From Gemmatimonadetes bacterium bin94 (lineage in GTDB: Bacteria > Gemmatimonadota > Gemmatimonadetes > Longimicrobiales > Gaopeijiaceae): a stretch of 64,000 nt of DNA. The notes under the pieces are model-generated. The model made no database searches, was not told where the DNA came from, and saw nothing but the letters and a program-made list of their open reading frames with translations. A program made the position numbers and the translations under genes. The stretch covers positions 1 through 64,000 of the forward strand of contig MPNE01000010.1 of NCBI GenBank assembly GCA_002238865.1, in the 5' to 3' direction. Positions 7,819-17,945 of the stretch are shown in pieces; the first letter of the stretch is position 1; each line of letters begins with the position of its first letter.

Positions 7819-9562
7819 TGGTGGCCCGGCCGGTTCCACCGTGATCCGGCGAGCACGGCCTCCTGCTGCCGTCTGGTGCATTGTCCCGGCCCTCGCGCTC
7901 GCCTCGTGCGCCGCTCCCTCAGCGCCACACGAGCCCTTCCCGGTCGTGGAGGCCGCGATCCCCGACCTGCAGGCCGCGATGGAGCGCGGCGAGCTCACTT
8001 CCCGGCAGCTCGTCACCGCGTATCTTGTCCGCATCGCGCTCTACGAAGGTCGGCTCAACGCGGCCGTCTCGATCAACGAAAACGCCCTGGCGGAAGCCGA
8101 CGCGCTGGACGCGGAGCGGGCGCGCGGGGATGTGCGGGGACCGCTTCACGGCATCCCCGTCGCGCTCAAGGACAACATCCACACGACCCACCTCCCCACC
8201 ACCGCCGGCGCGCTCGCCTTCGACGGATTCGTCCCTCCGTACGAGGCCACGCTGACCACCAACCTTCGCGAGGCCGGCGCGATCATCATTGCCAAGGCGG
8301 GCCTGACCGAATTCGCAAACTGGATGGCGGGCGCACCCAACCCCATGCCCGGCAACTACAACGCGCTTACCGGGTTCGCGTACAACCCCTACGACCCGCG
8401 GCGCGACCCGCGTCCGGCCACCTTCGACGGCCGCCCGGCGCTCAGTACCGGGGGATCCAGCTCCGGAATCGGTACCGCGTCGAGCTTCTGGGCCGCGAAC
8501 GTCGGAACCGACACCGGCGGCTCGGTGATCAGCCCCTCGAACGCCAACATGCTGGTGGGGATCCGCCCGACGCTGGGACGGATCAGCCGCTGGGGGATCG
8601 CGCCGGTCACCCTCGACCACGACATGGCGGGCCCGATGGCTCGCACGGTGGCCGACGCCGCGATTCTGCTGGGCGGAATGGAGAGCGCGGCACCCGATCC
8701 GAACGATCCCGCGACGAACATCTGCGAACCGCCGCCGGGACGAGACTACCGGCCGTTCCTGAACCCTGACGGGCTGCGCGGGGCCCGCATCGGCATTCCG
8801 CGCGCGTTCTACTACGATCCCATCCGGCTTGACGGCGAGGAGGGGTCGCGCGGGGGACTCGACGAAGCGCAGATGGCCTTGATGGACGAGGCCATCGCGG
8901 TCCTGGAGGCCCGGGGCGCGGTGGTCGTCGATCCGGCGGACGTTCCCAGCTACGCCACAACCGACCCGGATTCCAACTTCGCGGCATGGGGGTTCTGCGC
9001 GGGCGGCCATCAGGCCAGGGGTGCCGACGAGGACTGCTCCGTCAACTTCAAGTATGGTGCCAAGCGTGACTTCAACGCGTGGCTCGCGACGCTCGGACCC
9101 GAAGCCCCTGTAAGGACACTCACCGAATTGCGCGAATGGAACGCCGCGCACGTGCGTGCGGGTGCCATGAAGTACGGTCAATCCCGCTTCGACATCTCCG
9201 ACGAAATGGATGTCGAGGCCGACCGCGCCCGCAACGAGGCAGACATGGCGAGGGACGAGCTGCTGAGCAGGACGCGCGGAATCGACGCCGTTCTCGCCGA
9301 GCACGACCTCGACGCCATCCTCACCCCCGGCAGCCGGGGCGCGGGCCTCGCCGCCCGCTCCGGCACCCCGATCATCGTCGTGCCCTTCGGCTTCGTGCCG
9401 AACGAGCGCCCGCCCGCCTTCCCGGAGGGGTTCGCCGCCGGGCCCGCGCCCTTCGGCGTCGGCTTCACGGGAGCCTCGTGCAGCGAGCCCCGCCTGATCG
9501 AGTTGGCCTACGCTTTTGAGCAGGCGACGCTGCGTCGTGTACCGCCAGCGGAGGTACGGTAG
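7808..9562 (+). CDS. Secreted amidase-signature hydrolase (lipoprotein)
   Basis: 584 residues. The N-terminus has a lipobox (LASC, C34). The amidase signature is complete: Lys in IPVALKDNIH (K121), GGSSSG (215-220) supplying the cis-Ser, and the nucleophile in TDTGGSV (S239). Members hydrolyse C-N amide bonds of small substrates or peptides. Length is slightly above the usual 450-520 because of insertions around 190-212 and 370-440. The ATG at 7808 overlaps the epimerase gene by 11 bases; GTG near 7841 is an alternative start that would still leave a signal. A second amidase lies at 12729-14663, with a broken TonB receptor between them, which suggests an uptake/degradation locus. Confidence 0.9.
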   Translation: MRRDGGPAGSTVIRRARPPAAVWCIVPALALASCAAPSAPHEPFPVVEAAIPDLQAAMERGELTSRQLVTAYLVRIALYEGRLNAAVSINENALAEADALDAERARGDVRGPLHGIPVALKDNIHTTHLPTTAGALAFDGFVPPYEATLTTNLREAGAIIIAKAGLTEFANWMAGAPNPMPGNYNALTGFAYNPYDPRRDPRPATFDGRPALSTGGSSSGIGTASSFWAANVGTDTGGSVISPSNANMLVGIRPTLGRISRWGIAPVTLDHDMAGPMARTVADAAILLGGMESAAPDPNDPATNICEPPPGRDYRPFLNPDGLRGARIGIPRAFYYDPIRLDGEEGSRGGLDEAQMALMDEAIAVLEARGAVVVDPADVPSYATTDPDSNFAAWGFCAGGHQARGADEDCSVNFKYGAKRDFNAWLATLGPEAPVRTLTELREWNAAHVRAGAMKYGQSRFDISDEMDVEADRARNEADMARDELLSRTRGIDAVLAEHDLDAILTPGSRGAGLAARSGTPIIVVPFGFVPNERPPAFPEGFAAGPAPFGVGFTGASCSEPRLIELAYAFEQATLRRVPPAEVR

Positions 9563-9587
9563 GGGCCGATCCCTCAACGCGGCGAGT

Positions 9588-9621
9588 TTGTCCGCCAAAA
9601 ACCCGTCAAAGTGGCGAACAA
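9588..9621. promoter_or_regulatory. 34-bp dyad, copy 1
   Basis: TTGTCCGCCA, 14 bases, TGGCGAACAA: ten-base arms with one mismatch, located 77 bases before the ATG of the TonB-receptor remnant. The same arms with the same 14-base spacing occur at 40273-40306, and the spacers share GTC and AA at the same positions. This is what a dimeric regulator site looks like; the regulator is unknown. Confidence 0.5.
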
Positions 9622-9697
9622 GCCGCTTCTCCCGCGTTTGCCACCCGTCTTTCGCGCACCTAGTCTGAGGGGCAGGAAACTCACAGGGAGGTGCATC

Positions 9698-11537
9698 ATG
9701 CGTCGTCGCACTCTATTCCTCGTGGGCGCAATTCTGGGAGTCGCCACCGCGACCACCCCGGTTCAGGGCGCCGACACCGCGCGCGGCGCTGCACCGGTTG
9801 CGGCACCCCGGCAGGAAACCGGCATCGAGGGCTCGGTCCGGGCATGGGAACAGCCCCAGCGCCTCGCCGGCGCGAGCATCATCCTGGAAGGGCGGGGCAA
9901 CACCGCGGGCATCCGGCGCGAAGTCGTCAGCGGACACGATGGCAGCTTCACGTTCGAATCGGTACCCGCCGGCGAGTACCAGCTCACAGCCGGGATCCTG
10001 GGCCGTCGCATGGCGGCGCGGGACGTCACCGTGGTCGCCGGACAAACGGCCCGAGGAAGAACCGCAGTGGGTGGACCTGCTGGTCCAGCAGGATCGGAAC
10101 TTCTTCGGCAGCGTGAATTTTTCGCTGGGTAACATTAATGTTTCAGCGAGTTCGCGGCTGCAGGACGGGCTCAACGAATTCAGCTGGAACCCGATCACTC
10201 GCCGGATCTTCCAGGACGCCGGCCTACCGGCTAACCCCCCCCAGCAACAACTCTTCGTAAGCAATCTGGCGACGCACAGTCTGGCGATAGACTTTGAGGG
10301 TGCCTGGGGGTGGCAGTTTGACTTCCGCTGGGGTCTTGACAGGTACAAGGACTCATACTTCGATGCCGTGCCGGATGCGCTGCACTACTACACCGCGCGG
10401 TCGCGAGACACCAACCGATGGTCTTACGCCTTCAACCTGGCGAAGCGCCTGGAACTCTCGGCGGATGTCCACAGTACGCTGGTGCTCGGCCGAGACGCGA
10501 GCCGCTACTCCCTGACAGGGCACGACCCGACCGAAGTGTCCGATTGGCGGGACTACCAACGCCCGCCGGACGAGTACGGTATCGAAGGGCGCAGTTACGG
10601 CTATTTCGGCCAGGTCCAGCTGGGATTCAGGGATGCGGTTTACTTTACCGGCGGGCTGAGGTCCGACAGGAGCCCGGAGGGATCGAGCTTCGGGCAGACG
10701 TGGTCCCCACGTGTGGGCCTCACTGGAGTTCGTCAGGCGGGCGAGTTCACGATCAAGCCCCGTATCGCCTGGGGACAGTCGGTCATCGTGCCCGACGACA
10801 GGCAGGTGGCGGGGGAGGAGACTGAAAACTCCGTCCTTCTGGCCAATCCCGACCTCCGAGCCCAGAAGCAACGGGGCTACGACCTGGGCGTGGACGTTCT
10901 CTACCGGGACAAGGGGTCGATCGGGCTGACCTTCTTCGACCAGGATCCAATCGACCTGATCGAGCTGGTCAATATGGGAAGCGATGTGTCGGGGTCCTTC
11001 CCCTTCCTCCGCTCGATCTCCCAGTACCGGAATCTGCATCGTGTCAACAATCGGGGCTGGGAAGTCAGGATCGAGGCGCAACCCGTGCCTCAACTTGCCC
11101 TGAACGTCAACTACGGATACACGAAGAGCACCGTCCTCGAACTCGACGCGAGCTACGTGGGAGACTATGAAACCGGACAAACGCTGAAGGAGCGACCCCT
11201 TTGGACGGCTTCGATGGGAGCCGGCGTGACCCCACGGACCGGTACCACCCTGAACGTTGATCTGACGTATCTGACAGGCTGGGAGCTTGCCGATTTCGCC
11301 GGTTTGCTGGGCGATATCTACAGCGGAAACTTCAATCCGGTCACAAAACCATTTCCCGAGGGGTATCAGATCGACTATCCGGGGTTCACGAAACTGAACA
11401 TGAGCCTCTCGCAATCGATCATCGGCGGAATGTCCGCCTTCATCCACGTCTACAACCTGACAAACAACGACAATTTCGAGCGGATCAACACGGCCGTTCC
11501 GCGACCCCGGGCGTGGACGTTCGGACTTCGGTTCTGA
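9698..11537 (+). pseudogene. TonB-dependent receptor, internally deleted and frameshifted
   Basis: ATG 9698 follows a good AGGGAGG. The first frame encodes a signal peptide and a carboxypeptidase-regulatory-like domain (IEGSVRAWEQPQRLAGASI through VTVVAGQTA) as at the start of SusC/CarboxypepD-type receptors, then runs into a stop at 10132. From about 10045 another frame carries the C-terminal barrel: VQQDRNFFGSVNFSLGN, many alternating beta strands, a TonB-receptor-like NNRGWEV segment and a terminal Phe (GLRF), ending at 11537. The plug domain and N-terminal barrel strands, some hundreds of residues, are missing, and the two halves are in different frames. So an internal deletion has fused the ends out of frame; the product cannot be a functional receptor. 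A hairpin follows. Confidence 0.82.
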
Positions 11538-11578
11538 GGAGGAACCGTGGACGGGGGAAACCGGCGGCACGGTAAAGG

Positions 11579-11602
11579 GGCCGGCGATTCTGGCCGCCGG
11601 CC
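11579..11602 (+). terminator. GC-rich hairpin after TonB receptor remnant
   Basis: GGCCGGC and GCCGGCC arms with a ten-base loop, followed by TTACATC rather than a clear U-tract. Plausible terminator about 40 bases after the stop. Confidence 0.35.
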
Positions 11603-11739
11603 TTACATCCGCGGACGAGCTGTTCCCCAGGATGAGCGTGCCAAGCCGGTAGCGGAGACGCCGCCGGGAGCGCTAGCGCGATCACGGCATGTTACCCACT
11701 TTCACCGCCGCCATCATCAATCCGGGAGGGGAGGGGTCC

Positions 11740-12726
11740 GTGTCATCATCATTCGATCATCAATCGATCAGCGTCTGCCCCAACTGCGAGGATGAGCGCC
11801 CGGGCGCCTACTGCGCCCACTGCGGGCAGAACGACCGGGACTACATGCGTTCGGCGTGGCTGGTTGCGGGCGACTATTTCCGCGACACCTTCGAGGTCGA
11901 TTCGAGGGTCTTTCGCACGCTGAAGCTGCTGTTCTTCAAGCCCGGGCAGCTGTCGATGGAGTTCTCCCGGAATCGCCGGGCACGGTATTTGTCACCGGTC
12001 AGGCTCTTCCTCTTCATCAGCTTCGTTCATTTCGGCCTCTTGGCGTTGCTGACTGCGAAAAGCCCGGCGTCCGGCACACCCGAGTCGTCACCGTCCGACC
12101 TGGTGTTTCCGTTCCCCATGAGTGTGCCCGAAATTGACTCGATCTTCAGTGAAGAGCCCACTGAGGATCAACTCACAACCGCTCGTGCGAGGTTGAATCC
12201 GGAACAACGCGACCGGCTGGATGACATTCTCGGGCGCGGGGCGGATGATCTGAATCGGAAGATCGTGGCCAGCTTCCTCGCCACCGAGACCGGCGAGAGC
12301 GATGGGATGAGGACGATTCTGTCTCGGTTGATGATCGAGATCTATCACGATCCCGGCAAGCTGATCGAGCGGACATCACGGTGGGCGTCGATCATCCCGG
12401 TCGTCTCGCTTCCCCTGTATGCCCTGTCGCTTGCGGTCGCCTACTTCGACAGGCGGCGGTATTTTGTCGAACACGTGGTGCTGGTTGTCCACATGCAGTG
12501 TTTTTCGTTGGTGGCCCTCACGATCCCCATGTTTGCCTCTCGCAGCGCGGTCGGGGTTGTATCCTGGATCGGCGTCAGCCTCGCCATCGTGGCATACTAC
12601 ATGCTTGCTCTGCGGCGCTATTTCCAGGAAGGTTGGGGAACAACCGTTGCGAGGTGGGCCGCGTTTGCCGTGTTGTCGGCGTGCGTTTCTCTGGGCACCG
12701 GCCTCGCATTGCTCTTGCTGACGTGA
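11740..12726 (+). CDS. DUF3667-like zinc-ribbon membrane protein
   Basis: 328 residues from GTG 11740, chosen because GGGAGGGGAGGGG lies directly upstream; an ATG 51 bases earlier has no such site. The N-terminus is a zinc ribbon (C13, C16, C25, C28; CPNC...YCAHCGQ) typical of DUF3667 proteins, followed by a conserved FLFFKPGQLS-like segment (LLFFKPGQLSMEF) and four to five predicted membrane helices: about 90-105, and three or four after residue 235. Between them lies an acidic soluble loop. Function of the family is unknown. The stop overlaps a possible GTG start of the following amidase (GTGA at 12723-12726). Confidence 0.8.
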   Translation: MSSSFDHQSISVCPNCEDERPGAYCAHCGQNDRDYMRSAWLVAGDYFRDTFEVDSRVFRTLKLLFFKPGQLSMEFSRNRRARYLSPVRLFLFISFVHFGLLALLTAKSPASGTPESSPSDLVFPFPMSVPEIDSIFSEEPTEDQLTTARARLNPEQRDRLDDILGRGADDLNRKIVASFLATETGESDGMRTILSRLMIEIYHDPGKLIERTSRWASIIPVVSLPLYALSLAVAYFDRRRYFVEHVVLVVHMQCFSLVALTIPMFASRSAVGVVSWIGVSLAIVAYYMLALRRYFQEGWGTTVARWAAFAVLSACVSLGTGLALLLLT

Positions 12727-12728
12727 CG

Positions 12729-14663
12729 ATGCGCTGCAATTCCGGACTCTCTCGGTGCCACGCAGGCTTTGTCCCCGGACTGCTCGGGATCCTGACGTGG
12801 GCCGCTTGTGCCGACCCGGCTATCGCTCCCGGCGGCTTCGAGGTTGCGGAAGCGTCGATCCCCGAGTTGCAGGCCGCACTGGAGGAAGGTCGCACCACCT
12901 CGGCACGGCTTGTCGACCACTACACGGCACGGATCGCGGCGTACGACCACGCGGGTCCGGCGCTGAACACGATCATTCGTCTCAATCCGCAGGCCCGGGA
13001 ACAGGCGGCGGCGCTGGACGCGGAACGGGCCGGCGGATTGGTTCGCGGCCCCTTGCATGGCATCCCGGTGCTCATGAAAGACAACTACGACGTCGCCGGC
13101 ATGCCCACCACGGGCTCCAGCCTGGCACTTGCGGGGCACATGCCACCCGACGACGCGTTCCAGGTTGCCCGCCTCCTGGATGCGGGCGCGGTCATCCTGG
13201 GGAAGACCAATCTCCACGAACTCGCTGCGGGGATTACCACGATCAGCTCGCTGGGCGGGCAAACGCGCAACCCGTACGACCCTTCGCGCAACCCGGGGGG
13301 GAGTTCGGGGGGTACCGGCGCGGCGGTGGCCGCGAGCTTCTCCGCGATCGGGTGGGGTACCGACACGTGCGGCTCGATCCGGATCCCCGCCTCGGTTCAC
13401 AACCTGTTCGGGCTGAGGCCGACGAAGGGACTGTCGAGCATTGACGGGATCCTGCCGCTGGCGCACTCGCAGGATACGGGCGGGCCGTTGGCGCGGACGG
13501 TGGCCGATCTGGCCATTGCGCTGGACGCTACAGTCGGGATGGACGTGGCGGACGACGCGACGGTCATCCTTGCGGGGCGGGAGCCGCCGGACTTCCTGGC
13601 CGCGCTGGACCCGTCGGCCCTGGACGGTGCCCGGGTCGGCGTGCTTGAGGACTGGGTGACCGAGGGCGGCAGTGCGGGGAGCGTGACGAGCGTGATTCGG
13701 GATGCTCTCGAAGAGATGGAGACGTCGGGCGCGACCGTGATCGACGTGACGATCCCCGATCTGGACGGTCTTCTCGCCAACACCGGACTCATCGATTTCG
13801 ACTTCAAGTTCGACCTGATCGAGTACCTGGCCGCGGGAACGGACGCTCCGGTCGCGTCGCTGGGCGAGATTATCCAGGCCGGCCTGCATCACGAGGCCCT
13901 GGACCGCACCTTCCGGCGCCGCAACGCGCGTGACGAGCGTGAAGGATCCGAGCTGGACGAGGTCCGCGACCGCCGCCGCGTCCTCACGGCGGCGGTCGTC
14001 GACCTCATGGACCGGGAAGATCTCGACGCGCTGGCCTACCCGACCATGCGGCACGAAACCGCGCTCATCGGCGCGGCCCCGACCGGTGCCACCTGCTTCC
14101 TGAGCGCCCACACGGGGCTGCCCGCGCTTACCATGCCCGCGGGCTTTACCGAGTCGGGACTTCCCGTCGGCCTGGAGCTGCTCGGCCGACCGCTCGACGA
14201 CCATCGGCTCGTGGCCTTCGCCTTCGCGTTCGAGACCGCGTCGCCCAAACGGCGGCCCCCTCTCCGCACACCGCCCCTCGAGCGCGGCGTCGCGCCGGCG
14301 CCCGTCACGATCGCCATCGTCCCTCCTGCCGACGACGGTCTCACGGCGTCGCTCGCGCTCGACCTCCCCACGGCGACCCTCTCATACGAAATTACGTTTT
14401 CCGGCACGGCCCCCGCCGACGTCTACGGCGCGGTGCTGCGGCGGCTCGGCGACGACCCGACCGAGGGTGCGGGCGCCGACTCCGCCGCCGATCCGCAAAA
14501 TGGCATGGTCGTGCTCCGTCTCGCCGGTCCCGGGGAGGCCACCGCCGCGGGCTCGGCCAGCCTGTCCACGCGTCTCCTTCACGATTTCCTGAACGGGGAC
14601 CTCGAACTGCTGCTCTCCACGAGTGGCGGCTTCGACCACCGGGCTCTCACTGCACGCGATTAG
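12729..14663 (+). CDS. Secreted amidase with C-terminal beta domain
   Basis: 644 residues; lipobox LTWAAC (C27). GTG 12723 is an alternative start giving a four-base overlap with the upstream gene. The amidase triad is present: K117 in VLMKDNYDV, GGSSGG (190-195), nucleophile S216 in TDTCGSI. The amidase core ends near residue 515; the last 120 residues form an extra Ala/Gly/Leu-rich domain (LSYEITFSGTAP..., then a DFLNGDLELLL helix) that weakly recalls a CHRD-type beta domain, and this is inference. Compared with the amidase at 7808 the sequence is clearly diverged, so this is not a recent duplicate. Likely a surface lipoprotein cleaving amides outside the cytoplasm. Confidence 0.88.
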   Translation: MRCNSGLSRCHAGFVPGLLGILTWAACADPAIAPGGFEVAEASIPELQAALEEGRTTSARLVDHYTARIAAYDHAGPALNTIIRLNPQAREQAAALDAERAGGLVRGPLHGIPVLMKDNYDVAGMPTTGSSLALAGHMPPDDAFQVARLLDAGAVILGKTNLHELAAGITTISSLGGQTRNPYDPSRNPGGSSGGTGAAVAASFSAIGWGTDTCGSIRIPASVHNLFGLRPTKGLSSIDGILPLAHSQDTGGPLARTVADLAIALDATVGMDVADDATVILAGREPPDFLAALDPSALDGARVGVLEDWVTEGGSAGSVTSVIRDALEEMETSGATVIDVTIPDLDGLLANTGLIDFDFKFDLIEYLAAGTDAPVASLGEIIQAGLHHEALDRTFRRRNARDEREGSELDEVRDRRRVLTAAVVDLMDREDLDALAYPTMRHETALIGAAPTGATCFLSAHTGLPALTMPAGFTESGLPVGLELLGRPLDDHRLVAFAFAFETASPKRRPPLRTPPLERGVAPAPVTIAIVPPADDGLTASLALDLPTATLSYEITFSGTAPADVYGAVLRRLGDDPTEGAGADSAADPQNGMVVLRLAGPGEATAAGSASLSTRLLHDFLNGDLELLLSTSGGFDHRALTARD

Positions 14664-14780
14664 CCGGTCGTTTGCCGATTGTCACTCGCGTGGCCAAGAT
14701 CAGCACGGGCGGGCGCCAGTCGGCACGAGACGGTCGGCGACGAGTGCGCAGACAACCATTTCAACCGGAGAAACCCCGCG

Positions 14781-17700
14781 ATGACCATTCAGCTCTCTGG
14801 TCCGACGGGCCAACGCCTTGTTACTGCCGCGTCCGCCCTGTCGCTGACGCTGTTCGCCGCAAACGGCCTCACCGCCCAGACCCCCGCCCGTGTCGCTGCC
14901 GGCCTCGAGTGGCGCTCCATCGGCCCCGCGATCGCGGGCGGCCGCATCAGCGACGTCGAGATCGTCCCGGGCACCCAGTCCCACATCTACGTCGGCGCCG
15001 CGTCCGGTGGCGTGTGGGAGAGCGTCAACCACGGCACCACCTGGACCCCGATCTTCGACGACCAGCCGAATCTGTCCGTCGGAGACATTGCGCTGGCACC
15101 GTCGGATCCACTGGAAGTGTGGGTCGGGACCGGTGAGGCCAACAACCGGAACAGCTCGCCGTGGGGGCAGGGTGTCTACCACTCCAGCGATGGCGGCAAG
15201 ACCTGGCGGCTGACCGGCCTCGAGGACACGAAGCACGTCGGCCGGATCGTCGTTCACCCCTCCGATCCCGACCGGGTGTGGGTGGCGGCGCTAGGCCACC
15301 TCTTCGGCCCCAACGAGGAGCGGGGCGTCTACCGCACCACCGACCGGGGCGACAGCTGGGAGAAGGTCCTCCACATTGACGACAACACGGGATTCGTGGA
15401 TCTCGCCATGGATCCGGCCGATCCGGCCATTCTCTACGCGGCGGCGTACCAGCGCCAACGGCGGGCGTACGGGTTCATCGGGGGCGGTCCCGGCAGCGGC
15501 CTCTACAAGTCCACCGACGGCGGCGACAGCTGGCGCGAGCTGACCGAAGGGCTGCCCGAGGGCGACAAGGGGCGGATCGGGCTCGCGGTCTCGAAGCGCA
15601 ATCCCGCGCTGGTCATGGCCGTGGTCGAAGCCGAAGACGGCGGGATCTTCAAGTCGACCAACCGCGGCGAGACGTGGGAACGCGTCAACGAACTCAACCA
15701 GCGCCCCATGTACTACAGCCAGCTGCGCATCGATCCCAACGACGACGAGACCGTCTACCTGGTGGCTGGCGCGCTGCACCGCACAACCGACGGCGGGGAG
15801 AACTTCACCGCTCTGCCGATGGAGATCGAGTACAACACCGGCGTCCACGTGGATCACCACGACCTCTGGATCGACCCCGCCAATTCTCACCACATGATCC
15901 TCGGCAACGACGGTGGCCTGTACTCCACATGGGACCGGGGCGACAACTGGACCTTCATCTCCAACATCCCGATCGAGCAATTCTACGACGTGGACCTGGA
16001 CATGGCCGATCCGTACAACGTCTACGGCGGCTTGCAGGACAACAACTCGTACCGGGGGCCAAGCCGGACGCGACGCTATCACGGAATCCTCAACCGTGAC
16101 TGGCAGGTCTTCGACTACGGCGACGGCATGTACGCGGAAACCGACTGGTCCGACCCCGGCACCGTGTACCTCACGTCGCAGAACGCCGGCATCGTGCGAG
16201 TGGACGTTGCGACCGGAGACCGCAAGGCCCTCAAGCCCTTCCCGAGGGACACGGCGGACACATACCGCTTCGACTGGAAGTCACCGATTCTGGTCTCGCC
16301 GCACAACCCCGACCGCGTCTACCTCGGCGGCAACCGCTTGTTCATCTCCGACGACCGGGGCGACAGTTGGCGAGCAACGGAGGATCTGACAAGGGCACTC
16401 GAGCAGGACAGCCTTCCGATCATGGGAATGCTTCCGGATTCCACCACCCTCTCGAAGCACGACGGCACATCGGGCTATGGCGAGATCACCGCGATCTCGG
16501 AATCTCCGGTCACCGCGGGTATCCTGTGGTCCGGCGCGGACGACGGCACGGTACAGGTCAGCCGGGACGATGGCCATGGCTGGATGGACGTCACCGCGAA
16601 CATCGCCGCTGCCGCCGGCGGGCCGCCGTTCCCGTACTACGTCAGCTGGGTCGAGGCGTCTCACCACGAAGCGGAGCGCGCCTACGTCAGCCTCGACGGC
16701 CACTGGGACAACGACTACGAGCCGTACGTCTTCGTGACCGAGGATCTGGGCGCATCGTGGCGGTCCATAGACGGCAGGCTCGGCAGTGCTACTGTCAACG
16801 TGGTCCGCGAACACCATGCCAACCCGAACGTGTTGATCGTCGGGGCGGAAGACGGCCCCTTCGCGTCGATCGACCGGGGTGCGACCTGGGGCCACCTCGG
16901 CTCCGGCATGCCGGCCGTGCCGGTCGACGACATCGAGATCCACCCGCGCGACAACGATGTGGTCGCAGGGACGCACGGCCGCGGGATCTACATTCTGGAC
17001 GACATCGGGTTGATCACGCCGTACCTGTATATCGAAACCGACCAGGTGACGGGGGAGATCACGTCGATCGACGAGCCGATTTTCACGCCTCCGCGGCCCG
17101 CCACCCTATTCCTTTACCGGAACGACTTTCCGTCGCATGGGCAGGGGATCTACCGCGCGTCAAATCCGGCCTACGGGGCCAACCTCGACTACTGGCTTCC
17201 CAACGCGGTCGAAGACGGAGCAAGCATCGAGATTCGCGACGGGGAGGGCACGGTCGTCCGCACGCTGACCGGCCCCGCCGCCGCCGGCCTGAACCGCGTG
17301 ACGTGGGACCTCCGACACGATCCGATCCCGCACGACACCACCCGCTACGACGTGCCGAACCTCGATTCCGGTCCCGACGGGCCCTTCGTCCTGCCCGGGG
17401 AGTTCAGGATAATCCTCGAAGTCGGCGACGAGCGGCGTTCCCAGGACCTGACCGTGCGTCCCGACGACCGGCTTGCGGTGACGGCGGAAGAGCGGCAGGC
17501 CCGCTACGACTTCACCATGGAGCTGCGCGACCTGCAGCTGTTCGCCTATGAGCAGGGCGTGGCCGCGTATGACCTGGAGCGCACGGCGGACGGGGGTGTG
17601 GAGGCTCTGGGCGAAGCCGAAGGGGTCGATGCGGCGGATCTGGAGCGTGCCGAGGCGCTTGCCGCGGAGATCGAAGAGGTGGCTGACGAGTGGCGGCGCC

Positions 17701-17936
17701 TCAACGCCGACATCCGGAACTGGTGGACGGGACTCCTGGGCAAGTTCGATGGCGGACCTTCGACGACGGGCTCGCTCACGGGACCGTCGGACGACCAGCA
17801 GCGTCGCATGGCGAGGATCTGGGAGGAGGCCAGGGCCGCGGAAGAGGAGCTGGACGAGGTGAGGGCCGATGTGGTGCCGGAGTTGAACGAGGTGCTGGAG
17901 CGTGCCGGGGCGGGGGGTGATGCCGACTCCGTCTGA
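14781..17936 (+). CDS. Large secreted Asp-box (BNR/sortilin-like) beta-propeller protein
   Basis: 1051 residues; ATG 14781 gives a signal peptide ending near residue 33 and has CGGAG upstream. The body holds many Asp-boxes, the S/T-x-D-x-G-x-T-W hairpins of sialidase and VPS10 propellers: SSDGGKTW, TTDRGDSW, STDGGDSW, STNRGETW, TTDGGENF, ISDDRGDSW, TEDLGASW, SIDRGATW. Together they suggest one ten-bladed or two seven-bladed propellers over residues 35-760. Around 800-915 is a beta domain, and the last 130 residues are helical and charged, a likely coiled coil. Asp-boxes are structural, so no enzymatic activity follows from them. Similar proteins are abundant in Gemmatimonadota and Bacteroidota. 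It ends 9 bases from the convergent gene. Confidence 0.88.
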   Translation: MTIQLSGPTGQRLVTAASALSLTLFAANGLTAQTPARVAAGLEWRSIGPAIAGGRISDVEIVPGTQSHIYVGAASGGVWESVNHGTTWTPIFDDQPNLSVGDIALAPSDPLEVWVGTGEANNRNSSPWGQGVYHSSDGGKTWRLTGLEDTKHVGRIVVHPSDPDRVWVAALGHLFGPNEERGVYRTTDRGDSWEKVLHIDDNTGFVDLAMDPADPAILYAAAYQRQRRAYGFIGGGPGSGLYKSTDGGDSWRELTEGLPEGDKGRIGLAVSKRNPALVMAVVEAEDGGIFKSTNRGETWERVNELNQRPMYYSQLRIDPNDDETVYLVAGALHRTTDGGENFTALPMEIEYNTGVHVDHHDLWIDPANSHHMILGNDGGLYSTWDRGDNWTFISNIPIEQFYDVDLDMADPYNVYGGLQDNNSYRGPSRTRRYHGILNRDWQVFDYGDGMYAETDWSDPGTVYLTSQNAGIVRVDVATGDRKALKPFPRDTADTYRFDWKSPILVSPHNPDRVYLGGNRLFISDDRGDSWRATEDLTRALEQDSLPIMGMLPDSTTLSKHDGTSGYGEITAISESPVTAGILWSGADDGTVQVSRDDGHGWMDVTANIAAAAGGPPFPYYVSWVEASHHEAERAYVSLDGHWDNDYEPYVFVTEDLGASWRSIDGRLGSATVNVVREHHANPNVLIVGAEDGPFASIDRGATWGHLGSGMPAVPVDDIEIHPRDNDVVAGTHGRGIYILDDIGLITPYLYIETDQVTGEITSIDEPIFTPPRPATLFLYRNDFPSHGQGIYRASNPAYGANLDYWLPNAVEDGASIEIRDGEGTVVRTLTGPAAAGLNRVTWDLRHDPIPHDTTRYDVPNLDSGPDGPFVLPGEFRIILEVGDERRSQDLTVRPDDRLAVTAEERQARYDFTMELRDLQLFAYEQGVAAYDLERTADGGVEALGEAEGVDAADLERAEALAAEIEEVADEWRRLNADIRNWWTGLLGKFDGGPSTTGSLTGPSDDQQRRMARIWEEARAAEEELDEVRADVVPELNEVLERAGAGGDADSV

Positions 17937-17945
17937 CCCGGCCGT

